Shown here: in pieces, positions 21,148 through 31,617 of the stretch
Layout: each line of letters begins with the position of its first letter
How positions within the stretch are numbered: the first letter of the stretch is position 1
Source of the DNA: Amyelois transitella
Taxonomy: Eukaryota > Arthropoda > Insecta > Lepidoptera > Pyralidae
Length of the DNA: 64,000 bases
Assembly: GCF_032362555.1 (NCBI RefSeq)
Contig: NC_083525.1
Coordinates: 605,501-669,500 of the forward strand
Direction of reading: 5' to 3'
Position numbers and translations under genes: made by a program
The notes under the pieces: generated by a model
What the model was told of the DNA's origin: nothing
Database searches by the model: none
The model's input: the letters and a program-made list of their open reading frames with translations, nothing else

Positions 21148-22202
21148 AGTTTCAACGTGGTGAGTCGACGGAGTGACTGAAGAATTGATACCGTAGCATG
21201 CTTATTTTTGTAGGTAGAAACGTTGATTAGATTATTATACTTAGATAGAGAATTAATGCAAAAGCGAACCATCCAGCAATCGGCAAATTTTTAAATAAAT
21301 AGTATTTATATAGGTGCAAATCACACAGATTGAGTTATGTAAGACACTTACTTAATGATACTACTATAATCATACTTACAATATTTTATAATAAAAGTTA
21401 TATATTTAGATAACCAAAAATATGCTCTCAATTTTTATAGATAATTTAGTCTTGTTAAAAAAGATTTAAAAAATTGGTACATAAACGTATTCATTGGTTC
21501 CATTTTGCATAAATACTGATTAATGCTCGACCTAAAAATGTCCCAGCTAAAACCGAAACCAAATTTAGAGAGGAACGACTTTGTTCTCGACTTCGATAAA
21601 ACCAAAAAAATATATAAATATGGGTTAATTTTTTGGTTTCTTTTTAGCGACATCCATTTTCTGGGCTGTTTAATTTATTCATAGCATTAACCAAAAATAA
21701 ACATTCAGTTATGCTATGTATATAAGTAATATTAAAACCTAAAATAATTTTAAATATGAGCTCTTACATTTTGTTTTATTTTGTATTTTCAATTACGAGT
21801 AATGATTTATTACCAAACCCTGCGGAAAGCTGCGTGTACACAAATGTATTCTTGCCATAGTTGTTTTTGTCTTCATCGATACAAGCTTGCCTAGTGAGGA
21901 AACCATAGATTAATTAATTGTTAAATGTATTCTGAAATCAAATTACCTATAATATATATACATACCAATGCATTTGCTTCTGTGCAGTGGTTCGTTTGCA
22001 ATCAATAAACAATATTTCATTTCATTTTATCCTTAACAGGCTTCGTCAAATAGCTACTAAAATTACTTCAAGTAAAAATATCCATGCTTTTATATTTAGC
22101 CTGCTATTGAATGCATTTCTGCAGGATATGCAAGAATTATGACACAAAGTCCGTGTGAGGGTCACTCTAGTGTCAGTATCACAAACCTAGTAGGTACTTA
22201 CC
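21148..22202. other. SDR3 upstream region; no gene seen
   Basis: AT-rich; SDR3 promoter expected near 21180. At about 21300-21345 a CACACAGATTGAGTTA string is a weak S2 remnant. Confidence 0.4.
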
Positions 22203-22475
22203 ATAATGCATTACATACATACATATAATCACGTCTATAGCTCTAACGGGGTAAAGAGAGCCAACAGTCTTGAGACTGATAAACCACGCTCAGCTGTTTG
22301 CCTCAATGATAGTATTGATATATTGATTCAAATAGCAAAAGGTTGGTAGTTCATCGCCTCTAAGATGAAAACAAGTTGATAAGCCTATACCCTAGCCGCC
22401 TATTACGACATCCTCGGGGAAGAGAAGGAGTGGTCATATTCTTTTTTCTATTGGTATCGGGAATCACACGGCCAT
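22203..22475 (-). repeat. S1 element, near complete but diverged
   Basis: (ACAT)n tail, CACGTCTATAGCTCTAACGG, then GGTATCGGGAATCACACGGC. Confidence 0.7.
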
Positions 22476-22979
22476 AATGTATTCCTGTTTGTATTATCAG
22501 CTGTTGGTTGCTGGGTTCAAATTTCACTAAAGGCTATATAATTATAAGTGATCCTACTGCAAATGCAACAGCTGAATATAATATAGTCAGTATATTAGCC
22601 ATGGCTATGAACTTGGCAGTCGGCGCAAGCTTGTATTGCGAATATTGCGCAACGTAGTATATTATCCTGTCTGTACTTTTTACCGGGATGAAAAACCCTA
22701 TATCCTTCATCAGACTGATAATTATATATTATTCGTAAATGATGCGTAAATGCGTTAATCAAATGGATTGTTGTTGAATCAAATGGATTAGTTCAACAGA
22801 TATATATCATGAAGAGCTGACAAATAAACTTACTTTCTAATTTTTAATATAAATTGTGATATATATGTGCTTAGTTCCTTCTACAAATAAAAAGGAGAGA
22901 ACATTTTATATAGATGTCATACTTTAATATAAAAAAATCCTTACTTAAAACAAAATCAACGAAATACTTTAATATTTGC

Positions 22980-23744
22980 TTATGCCTTGATTCCCAATAG
23001 AGCTCCGTTGTCACTGACGAAGTCCGATCCAGTAATTCCCTTGGCCTTATCACTGGCTAAATACAGGATCAATTCCCCTATCTCTTCAGGCTCCGATACT
23101 CTGTTCAGAATCATTATCTTTGCGACATCATCCCACGATTTAGTAACCGACATTCTTGTATTTTCAAGAATATCCGTTCTCACAGGCCCTGGACTGACGG
23201 CATTCACTCTGACTCCATGCGAGGCAAGTTCCACTGCAGCCGCTCTTGTGAAATGGTCTAAAGCAGCTTTGCTCACCATATAGGCTATAGAATCTTTCAT
23301 AATAGTATTCTTTCCTGCGATGCTTGAAACATTTACAATGTTGCCTTTGGTTTTAATTAAATGCGGTGCAGCTAGAGATGTGAGTTTGATGACAGCTCGA
23401 ATATTAACCTGCATAGTTTCATCGTAGGCTTGGAGAAGGTTTTCACTCAGAATACCGGCATGGACGACTATTCCGGCGTTGTTGACAAGGATATCCAGTT
23501 TGCCGTATTTTTTAATGGTTTCATTGACGATTCGTTCAGCGTCGTTGTCATTACTAATGTCTGCTTTAACGACAAGAGGGGAAGCACCTCTTTGGGCACA
23601 TTTCTCAGCGACGTTCTTCAGTTTCTTCTCATTTCTTCCAACGAGCACCACGTGAGCCCCACTGTGATTAAACAGTATTCCCGTACTAGCTCCAATACCT
23701 GAGCTAGCTCCAGTTACAATTACTACTTTGCCAGCAAAAGCCAT
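22980..23744 (-). CDS. SDR4: classical SDR, 254 aa (group B)
   Basis: Intronless classical SDR. The start is the ATG at 23744-23742 (MAFAGKVVIVTG); the frame stays open two codons farther through GTG, which is not expected as a eukaryotic start. TGASSGIG, beta-2 GRN (NADP(H)-type), NNAG, the SS pair and YMVSK are all intact, so it should be active. The C-terminus stops at GALLGIKA, lacking the KPN extension of SDR2 and SDR3. It lies between SDR3 and the RTE LINE, on the same strand. The substrate is unknown. Confidence 0.92.
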   Translation of the reverse strand: MAFAGKVVIVTGASSGIGASTGILFNHSGAHVVLVGRNEKKLKNVAEKCAQRGASPLVVKADISNDNDAERIVNETIKKYGKLDILVNNAGIVVHAGILSENLLQAYDETMQVNIRAVIKLTSLAAPHLIKTKGNIVNVSSIAGKNTIMKDSIAYMVSKAALDHFTRAAAVELASHGVRVNAVSPGPVRTDILENTRMSVTKSWDDVAKIMILNRVSEPEEIGELILYLASDKAKGITGSDFVSDNGALLGIKA

Positions 23745-24581
23745 TGTCACACCGCGAGTGTCGATGTATATAACAATATTATTACCACACTTTACTTATA
23801 TACTACAAACTAACATAGATTAGATAATCTAGTGCCTGATTGCAATAGGTTTTATAGTCGAGACCGAAACCAAAACAGAAAACTTAGTGTTGGACCTTGA
23901 ACTCTGACTTCAGATTGAATTATTGAGATTTCTATTCGATGTTCGTGTCTATGAGAAAATACAGTAGATTTATGCAAATTACAGGTATTGATTTTGTTCT
24001 AATGGCATTATAGTCCATTTCATTAGGTACACAAAGTTAAAAAATCTAGCAAACTCTTTTTATAAAAAAAACAATTCAACAAAAAACAACAGCAAAAGTT
24101 GGCATTATGGCATGTATTAATTCCCTGTCTTTTGTCTTCTCAAGGCTCAAAATTAATTTGTGAATGTATTTTTCAATACACTTTTAATAAAAAAAATTTT
24201 TTTTTACATAAATCAAAATTATGACTTAGCTTTTACTCTGTTTGTTCAAACAAAATTTATATAAATATTATATTTTTTTAATATAAATATCAATATTTAT
24301 ATATAAAAAAAGTAATAAAACCGAAATTCTGATTATAAGAACCAAAACCGAATATTTTGTCAATCACTATGGTGAATTAATGTACCTACATTGTTATTTT
24401 GTAATTATAAGCAAAATGTGTTGGATCGCAAGTAGCTAAGTAATATTTCTTATTAATTATTTGTTTATTATCCTATTTTGACAGAAGGATTTTATAAGTT
24501 AAAAAAAAAACAAGGAGAACTTTGGTGGGAAGAACGATGCATTGCACGGCGCGGGTAAGTACATACCTATCCAATCTCTGT
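23745..24581. other. SDR4 upstream region; no gene seen
   Basis: Very AT-rich with long A and T runs near 24180-24330. No recognisable repeat. Confidence 0.4.
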
Positions 24582-24626
24582 CATGACATGTAGGTACGAT
24601 CGCGTTCATATCTGCAGTCATAGTTT
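24582..24626 (-). repeat. Inverted partner of 27902-27942
   Basis: Read on -, AACTATGACTGCAGATATGA and ACGCGATCGTACC match the + sequence at 27902-27942 with few differences. Together they flank the RTE/Tc1 region as an inverted pair 3.3 kb apart. Confidence 0.5.
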
Positions 24627-24983
24627 TAAAATTCTTACGGGTTAAAATAGCGTGCACTGTGGTTCCAGTAGATACACACACACATGCATATTTAAAAAGA
24701 ATAAATATTCCATCAAATGAATACGGTCTTTAATACCAATGAATACTAAGTAAAACAGTTTATTATTCTATGACATATAACAAAACAAAACAGAAAGAGA
24801 CGGTAATCAACGATGGCCGAACTGGGCCCGATAATTGTCGATCGAGATATCGTCGTCTCTCATTATTTGCATAAGATTTGCCTATAGAGAGAAGCCTGCG
24901 ACTGCCAGACTTATGTCAATTCGATAAGGTTGAAAGTTTGTCTGCACACGTCCCTAACATAGGTAGTGGTTCCTTATTACTTC

Positions 24984-25034
24984 GTGTGAGCAAGTGAGAT
25001 CTAAGATATATTAGATAATCTCGCTTGCTCACAC
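24984..25034. repeat. Stem-loop, 17-bp arms
   Basis: GTGTGAGCAAGTGAGAT (24984-25000) and ATCTCGCTTGCTCACAC (25018-25034) pair at 16 of 17 positions around a 17-nt loop. Confidence 0.55.
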
Positions 25035-25417
25035 TCGCTTGTTCTAGTTACTAGCGTTACTTGGATTCCGAAGTTATACAAGGATTTTTTTTGTCTATTT
25101 AAAAAAAAATTGTGTTACTGACAATTTTTAATGTTTCAAGGTGCCATTTGAACTAAGTAACTGACTGACTAACTAACTAACTGATATCTAAGAATTACAA
25201 TACCCGCGTCTTCAAACACGAAAATCAGCAAGAAATATTAAACAAGAGGGATCAAAATAAAACATTCAATAATTAAAATTAGTAAATTTTATTGAAACAG
25301 TTTACCTATAGTTTTGTTTACATATCGATGATTATATAAAGCTATACATACAGCATATTACACTAATTATATCATCTACTTATCTCCTGTTATTAAGGTT
25401 ACAGCTTAATTATTCGT

Positions 25418-27165
25418 TTTCATACATACATACATACATACATACATAAAATCACGCCTCTTTCCCGGAGGGGTAGGCAGAGACTACCTCTTTCCACTTG
25501 CCACGATCTCTGCATACTTCTTTCGCTTCGTCCACATTCATAACTCTCTTCATACAAGCTCGGCGGTTTCGGGTACTTTTGACCTGACCCTTTACCAGGA
25601 CGTCCTTAATTTGATCAAGATACGTTCGTCTAGGTCTTCCCACTCCGACCTTTCCCTCCACACTCTCCTTGTATATCTGCTTAGTCAACCTGCTTTCATT
25701 CATCCTCTCCACATGACCGAACCATCTTAACATACCCTTTTCTATTCCTGTAACTACATCTTCTTTCACATCACAACATTCCCTTATCACGCTGTTCCTT
25801 ATCCTGTCACTCAATTTCACACCCATCATACTCCTTAACGCTCTCATTTCCACTGCATTTATTCTGCTTTCATGCTTCTTTTGCCATACCCAACTTTCAC
25901 TCCCATACATTAATGTCGGGACCAACACGCCCCTGTGCACAGCCAGTCGAGCCTTTTTGGATAGTTTCTGACTGCTCATAAAGGCATGCAAAGCTCCATT
26001 CACCATGTTCCCCGCGTTCACTCTCCTTTCAATATCACTATCATACTTGCCATCTGATGTAAACTTTGATCCTAGATATACAAACTCTTTCACTTGCTCC
26101 ACTTTTTCTCCTCCAATCAAAATATTACATGCTGTCATTTCTTTCTCCATTTCAAAAACCAGTGTTTTAGTTTTACTTACGTTCACTTTCATTCCTTTCT
26201 CTTTTAAAGCTTCATGCATACAGTTTACCATCTCCTGTAACTCCTCCGCTGATGACGCCAGTATAACCTGATCGTCGGCATAGAGCAGACATTTGACGAG
26301 TAACTCATTCATCCTTAATCCACTTTTAGACTCTTTCAAATCTGTCAGACAGCTATCCATAAATAGGTTGAACAGCCACGGTGACGCAACACATCCTTGC
26401 CTAACGCCTTTCTCAATCTTAAACCACTCAGTGTGCGCTCCGTTTATTCTGACACAAGCACTCGAATCCTCATATAAGGATTTCAGTGCTCGTATTAAGA
26501 GACTGCTCACCCCATGCATAGAAAGTGCTGACCACAATTCATTCCTCTCAACTCTGTCATAGGCCTTTTCCAGATCTACGAATGTGCAATAGACTTTTTG
26601 ACTCTTGGCCAAAAACTTTTCGGCTATGCACCGCAAGGAAAAGACCTGATCAGTACATCCCATTCCCTTTCGAAATCCCGCTTGAGCATCCCATATTTTG
26701 TCATCAGTTTCATTCCTGACTCTATTAATCAATACCTTAGCATACAATTTGCCGACGACGCTAAGCAGGCTTATACCACGATAATTTTTGCAGTCCAGCT
26801 GTGACCCTTTTCCTTTGTAAAGTGGCACGATAACAGCCTTACACCAATCTTTTGGTACTCGGCCGCTTCTCCAACACAAATTGAAAAGGCAGTACAACTG
26901 ACTAGCTACTACGCCTTTTCCTGCTTTAAGCATCTCGACCGACACTCTATCACACCCAGCAGCCTTTCCCGCTTTCATACTCTTAAGTGCTTCCACAATT
27001 TCGAACATTTCAATTTCGCCTTCCATCTCATTCTCTTTTTCTTCGCTATAGCAGAAATCTTTCTTATTTCCTTCCTTTTTTTCAAATAAACTTTCAAAAT
27101 AGTTTTCATAAAGAAAAGATATTGAAGCTGTCCTTAAAATACTATCTAAGTAATTAGTGGTTTTA
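25418..27165 (-). mobile_element. RTE-clade LINE, 5'-truncated, with open reverse transcriptase
   Basis: About 1.75 kb on the - strand. It encodes the reverse transcriptase part of an RTE-type LINE with no stop in the frame: FVDLEKAYDRV, QAGFRKGMGCTDQ, GVRQGCVASPWLFNLF and the catalytic YADD box, followed by the RTE-like tail MLRWFGHVERM and GRPRRTYLDQI. The frame continues upstream of the first Met (IL.TASISFLYENYFESLF) to about 27160, where Tc1-like sequence begins. The endonuclease domain is absent, so the copy is truncated and not autonomous. The 3' end is a short GC-rich stretch followed by (ATGT)n, seen as (TACA)n on + at 25420-25448. Confidence 0.85.
25452..27026 (-). CDS. RTE reverse transcriptase fragment, 524 codons from the first Met
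   Basis: The reverse transcriptase and C-terminal region of the LINE above, open from the fingers (SMKAGKAAGCDRVSVEML) to the stop at 25452. Domains in order: RT motif 1-2 (GISLLSVVGKLYAKVL), FVDLEKAYDRV, RQGCVASP, YADDQVIL, VYLGSKF, then the RTE 3' region RWFGHV and CRDRGKWKEVVSAYPSGKEA. The Met used is internal, not the native start. The lack of stops suggests recent insertion. Confidence 0.85.
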   Translation of the reverse strand: MEGEIEMFEIVEALKSMKAGKAAGCDRVSVEMLKAGKGVVASQLYCLFNLCWRSGRVPKDWCKAVIVPLYKGKGSQLDCKNYRGISLLSVVGKLYAKVLINRVRNETDDKIWDAQAGFRKGMGCTDQVFSLRCIAEKFLAKSQKVYCTFVDLEKAYDRVERNELWSALSMHGVSSLLIRALKSLYEDSSACVRINGAHTEWFKIEKGVRQGCVASPWLFNLFMDSCLTDLKESKSGLRMNELLVKCLLYADDQVILASSAEELQEMVNCMHEALKEKGMKVNVSKTKTLVFEMEKEMTACNILIGGEKVEQVKEFVYLGSKFTSDGKYDSDIERRVNAGNMVNGALHAFMSSQKLSKKARLAVHRGVLVPTLMYGSESWVWQKKHESRINAVEMRALRSMMGVKLSDRIRNSVIRECCDVKEDVVTGIEKGMLRWFGHVERMNESRLTKQIYKESVEGKVGVGRPRRTYLDQIKDVLVKGQVKSTRNRRACMKRVMNVDEAKEVCRDRGKWKEVVSAYPSGKEA

Positions 27166-27169
27166 ATAT

Positions 27170-27860
27170 AAACTGGCAGAACCTTTCACGCACTATATGG
27201 ACTCGATGCACAGGGCAGTTGTCTTGCACAAATGATATTGTTGGCATATCATCAATCGGATAAATACACCGCACAGTTGGTAACATGGTTTCGTCCAGCA
27301 CTTGCACATAATGAGCAGCTGTAGCGCGTCCTGCTATCCACACCTGTTCCCCAGGTCCAGCAGCACTCATCCAGCCCCACATATTTACAGATATGCGTCC
27401 AGACTCCATCTTTGGCCCAATATTTTTTCTTCATACCGAGTTGCATTTCTTCGCCATAAATGAAGCCTACCGTGTTGCGATGACGTAAACGAACTTTTCG
27501 TCCGTAAATATTGCTTTTTTCCAGTCAAAATCCAAATACTGCCGAGCAAATTCTAAATGTTTTTGCTTATTTATTTCGGATAAATACGGCTTTCTTGCTG
27601 GCTGTCTGTGGTGTAGTCCCTCACGGTGCAATTAACAACAGTAACCACTGATGTGTCGAACTGTTCCGCAAATGTTCTGGTCGGTATGAAGCCATTATTT
27701 TCGTACTGATCCACCATGGATCTCCGCTGTGTGGCGTGTCGCTCTGTTGATTAGCGGACGACGGCCGCTGCGCGGCGACTTTTACTTACACTACCCTCTT
27801 CTTGATGGCGCGTTACCCAACGCTTTACCGCTTGTTGTTTATTGTGTTATTTGTGTGAAT
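27170..27860 (-). mobile_element. Broken Tc1/mariner-type transposon fragment
   Basis: On the - strand, separate frames give Tc1-like transposase pieces: a helix-turn-helix region (KRWVTRHQEEGSVSKSRRA, 27830-27770), FDWKKAIFTDEKFVYV with the first catalytic Asp (about 27530-27490), and WGWMSAAGPGE then SFVQDNCPVH with the second (about 27390-27210). At least two frame breaks and stops separate them, and the C-terminal DPIEN-type region is missing where RTE sequence begins. It is not functional. Confidence 0.75.
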
Positions 27861-27901
27861 GTGTGAGTGACAGCGGTGAGTGCAAGCTATAAAGTTTTGC
27901 G

Positions 27902-27942
27902 AACTATGACTGCAATTATGAACGCGACCGTACCAATGACAT
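27902..27942 (+). repeat. Inverted partner of 24582-24626
   Basis: AACTATGACTGCAATTATGA then ACGCGACCGTACC; lies just beyond the Tc1-like fragment. Confidence 0.5.
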
Positions 27943-28620
27943 TTTTGAGTTATTTCCCAGAATCACTCCTGTACAGAGAGGATGTTATAGGGACTAGTAT
28001 CAGTACCTACTGAGAAGAATTAGTAGTACATACTACTTTGGAATAGTACTACGGAGCAGCCCACGTAAAACTATCGCGGTCCTGTTTCACGCCATAATAA
28101 AAAGTGAAATGGCGATGGTTTTTCGAGCGAAAAAAAATGGCGTCGCGCGTGCCTAATGATATTAGTAATAATTTTATCCTGAGATTTGAAATATTGCCGA
28201 CAGACTGCTATCAGTTTGTCAAACTTATATTTATGTACTTTAGCTTTTGGCAATAAGTAAAAAAAGAATCTACAGCTGCTAGTACAAGCGGGAGAGCGCT
28301 ATATAGGAACATACATATATTATGTTCCCGACTCTACTCTACAGTAATCAGTTCACGCTTTAAATTACAAGTTATGTATGATATTAATAAGTGATGCCTT
28401 GTAAGGAAATTAACAAAAACAGTGCATCGAAGTTAGAATTATTTTTATATTTTAATTAACAACTTACGACTTCATAATTCGTGGAATAACCTAAACGCCC
28501 ACGACAGGTTAGAAATACTTGATTTGTAATCTTCCACCATTTATATAAAGCACAATGTTGTAAAAGACCCAATATCCTAAATTTACTTAGTACTTAATAT
28601 TATTTATCAGTAGATTCATC
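27943..28620. other. No gene seen
   Basis: AT-rich 3' flank of SDR5; a 60-codon frame at 28071-28253 has no supporting feature. Confidence 0.4.
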
Positions 28621-29427
28621 TTAACATATTTCTGAAGCATAATATTTCACAAGTGTTCCATTGTCATGAGTAAAAATTGATCCAGTTATGCCTTTAGCTT
28701 TATCATCGGTCAGAAACAATATTTGCTCGGCTATTTCTTCAGGGTCTGACATCCTATCTAATGCAGTCATGGTTCTCCAGTCCTCAATGTCAATGTCTAA
28801 TCCAGCATTTTCGATGATCCCAGTTCTCACTGGGCCAGGACGAACGGCATTCACTCTGACACCTAAAGGTCCCAATTCCAAAGCCGCACGTCTCGTGAAA
28901 TGTTCTACGCCAACTTTTGAAATATCATAAGCATATGACGTACTGATCGCTATAGCTTTTATACTGGATATATTGACGACACTTCCTTTAGTCTTCTTCA
29001 GATGAGGAACAGCCAAAGTTGTAAGTTGAATCACTGCTCGAAGATTAACATTAAGTACATCATCAAAAGTGTTTATGACAGAGCTGTCAATAATAGTGCC
29101 GTCCCGATAGACCCCCGCGCAGTTCACAAGAATATCCAGCTTTCCAAAGTTATTTATTGTTTCTTCTATTATACGTCTAGCGTCATCATCTTTAGCTACG
29201 TTAGCAACGATATGGACTACATGTTTCTTGTCTTCATTCCCGTTTTGTCCTGCATCGCCATTGGCTAATTTGTTGGGGTTACAACGTTGTGTAACATTGC
29301 GCAATGCGTTTTCATTTAGATCAACAGCCACCACACTGGCTCCTTCCTTGGCATACAATTCAGCTGTTGCGGCTCCTATACCCGACGCTGCACCAGTAAC
29401 AATCACCACTTTGCTTTCGAATCTCAT
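28621..29427 (-). CDS. SDR5: divergent classical SDR, probably NAD(H)-type, 268 aa
   Basis: Intronless SDR. The start chosen is the ATG at 29427-29425 (MRFESKVVIVTG); the frame extends upstream only through TTG. TGAASGIG is at residues 11-18. Beta-2 ends AVDLN with Asp36, the acidic residue that in classical SDRs favours NAD(H), unlike its neighbours. NNAG is NCAG (102-105). Catalytic residues Asn128, Ser155, Tyr167 and Lys171 are intact. An extra stretch of roughly 15 polar residues (about 51-68, rich in Asn, Gly, Asp) lies between beta-2/alpha-C and beta-3, unique in this cluster. Two imperfect 50-bp repeats lie directly upstream of the ATG. It is probably an older, functionally distinct member; the substrate is unknown. 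Confidence 0.9.
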   Translation of the reverse strand: MRFESKVVIVTGAASGIGAATAELYAKEGASVVAVDLNENALRNVTQRCNPNKLANGDAGQNGNEDKKHVVHIVANVAKDDDARRIIEETINNFGKLDILVNCAGVYRDGTIIDSSVINTFDDVLNVNLRAVIQLTTLAVPHLKKTKGSVVNISSIKAIAISTSYAYDISKVGVEHFTRRAALELGPLGVRVNAVRPGPVRTGIIENAGLDIDIEDWRTMTALDRMSDPEEIAEQILFLTDDKAKGITGSIFTHDNGTLVKYYASEIC

Positions 29428-29447
29428 TTTCGATGTTTTCACTCCCA

Positions 29448-29564
29448 ATTACAATTCTTGCGAAATATCAAACCAATTTGATGATAAAAAATAAGAGATA
29501 AATCTTTACTTTCGATTACAAATATTGCGAAACAACAAACCAATTTGTTGATAACAAACAAGAG
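29448..29564 (-). repeat. 50-bp direct duplication upstream of SDR5
   Basis: 29448-29497 and 29515-29564 match at 43 of 50 positions; shared core CAAACCAATTTG. It starts 20 bp from the SDR5 ATG, so it covers the leader or core promoter. Confidence 0.65.
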
Positions 29565-30864
29565 GTTAGTTTTGATATAGCTTGATGACAAATAACAATA
29601 ATGTCTCGAGACACTGTTGAATCAAAACAATATGGCCCACTGATACGGTTAGTGGTATCGAACTGAAGTTAAGTATGTAGTGGTGTTGAAATGTTAATAA
29701 TAACCTTCGTATACCGGTGTGCCTTGTACCAAACAGGTGGTATTTATTTGTGAGTGAATCGCCAATTATTGACCTACATTAACAAATTGTGTGTCACTAG
29801 TGTCTGCCCCCGATCTTATGCATGTGATTACCATCACTTCGGGGTTACAATTTGGATAAAGTGGTCGATATCTTCGTCTCACGCGGGAGACCGCCCTGAT
29901 TCCCCCGGGGGTTCTCAGAACCTCCCTCTCTCTCTTCAAATTGGTGACCTCGGAAATACAAGGAGTAGGCGAATGCTTTCTCTTCGGCCCAGCGGAAGAA
30001 TTCTATTGTTTCCATCAGAAACGCAGTATAATTTACTACCTACAACTCTGTCTGGAGAACTTCTTTGTATCTAAAATGCGTGAGTTGTAAAACCATTATG
30101 ATCATCATCATACTGATCTGCTTGTCTTAATTTGGCCCCCCCTGGGGAACAGTCTTTGGAACTTTATGACCACTATCTAAGAATGTGTAAATAAAGCGGT
30201 TACACTGACCGATCAGGCCATGGGGAAGTAAATTTATACTCAAGCATTGATGTCAGTTAAACAATCTAACTTGATGAAGAGTTTCAATTTATTAATCTAG
30301 CATTCTTATCAAAACGACTGTCAAAATGTCAATTTCTTACAGTACCAAATTTTTTATCACAATATGACTTCTTATAACTTCTGATATGAAGTATCTTAAG
30401 AATGCAAGAGGTAGAAAAATAATCCTTCAGATGACCCCTAGGCATCTATCACTTAGAGACACGTAATTTTTTTTTTTCTAAATCTAATGATTTGTACTGG
30501 CCTGTGTGTGTCGAATCCGTCCAGTAGTTTCAGAGATTTACATAGGTATACAAACAAATAAACTGATGTACAAACAACAAGATCGAGTTCTTTTTTAAAT
30601 TCTTACTCTACTGTTTCTTAATCTCCTTATTTTGTTTTTATATAAATATATTGAATGTACCGAAATTTTGTTTTTACTGTTTTATGATAATTAAGTATTG
30701 AAAGTATGGATGGATGAATTTATGATGGCTAAACAGATTTTATCTATGAAAGTAATCTCATCTCATCATGCTGTTTTCACCAATACCCATTCCGTACCAC
30801 CGTTACTTAATGATAACAAATAAAAATCAATTATGTGAAAGAGCTGATGTTTATTATTCTCAAT
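29565..30864. other. SDR5-SDR6 spacer; no gene seen
   Basis: 1.3 kb without recognised repeats, unusual in this window. A G/C-richer patch at 29870-30000 has no recognised coding content. The SDR6 poly(A) signal lies near 30850. Confidence 0.4.
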
Positions 30865-31617
30865 TTATTTTATCAACAACATGCCATTATCAGATACATA
30901 ATTCGAGCCAGTTATACCTTTCGCCTTGTCACTGGCCAAAAATATAATTAGATCCGCAATTTCTTCCGGACCAGAAATCCTGTTTAACGCTGTGACAGAG
31001 GTCTCTTCAAAAGTCGTAGAGACACCAGCATTATTAAGAAGATCAGTATAAACAGGGCCGGGACTCACTATATTAACCCTGACTCCGTGAGGTGCAAGTT
31101 CTAGCGCTGTTGCTCTTGAGAAGTGGCTTAAAGCCGCTTTCGTCGTACAGTATGCTCCCATTTCTGGATTATTGATAGTGATTCCTGAAACGCTTGATAC
31201 GTTCACAATGTTACCTTTGGTTTTCACCAAATACGGTGCCGCCAACGTAGTGAGTTGTACAACAGCACGCACATTAACTTTTATGAGTTCGTCGTAAATT
31301 GCAGTCACTTTTCCATCGAGAATCGTTCCTAGTCTTACTATTCCAGCATTGTTGACAAGTACATCTAGTTTCTTGTGTTTTGCAATGGTTTCTTTGACGA
31401 TTTTTTGGATATCATCATCATTAGCTACATCAGCTTTGATGATTAATGGTGGTTTTCCAACTTTAGCGCAGTCTTGTTGAACCTTTTTGAGTTTCGTTGG
31501 CGTTTCGTTGGCGACGATGACCACCTCGGCCCCGTCTCTTGCGAAGGCTACAGCCGTGGCAGCACCAATGCCGGAGCTTGCTCCAGTTATCAACACAACC
31601 TTATTGTCGAAGCTCAT
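30865..31617 (-). CDS. SDR6: divergent classical SDR, 250 aa
   Basis: Intronless SDR with TGASSGIG (11-18), NNAG, NVRA, VSS and a YCTTK catalytic pair. At the end of beta-2 it reads VANET instead of VGRN, so neither the NADP-type Arg nor the NAD-type Asp is in the usual place and cofactor preference is unclear. GTGTCAGTCTAAAA directly before the ATG contains a TCAGT initiator-like core. A coding-strand poly(A) signal lies about 15 bp past the stop (TTTATT on + near 30850). Sequence is intermediate between groups A and B. Confidence 0.92.
   Translation of the reverse strand: MSFDNKVVLITGASSGIGAATAVAFARDGAEVVIVANETPTKLKKVQQDCAKVGKPPLIIKADVANDDDIQKIVKETIAKHKKLDVLVNNAGIVRLGTILDGKVTAIYDELIKVNVRAVVQLTTLAAPYLVKTKGNIVNVSSVSGITINNPEMGAYCTTKAALSHFSRATALELAPHGVRVNIVSPGPVYTDLLNNAGVSTTFEETSVTALNRISGPEEIADLIIFLASDKAKGITGSNYVSDNGMLLIK

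Noticed and set aside
23745-23750. Longer SDR4 N-terminus
   Set aside because: It would begin with GTG; the ATG two codons later matches the other group B starts.
25420-25448. Independent microsatellite (TACA)n
   Set aside because: It is the tail of the RTE LINE; the same tetranucleotide tail is found on S1 copies.
29428-29448. Longer SDR5 N-terminus
   Set aside because: It would begin with TTG; the internal ATG gives the family-standard MRFESKVVIVTG start.
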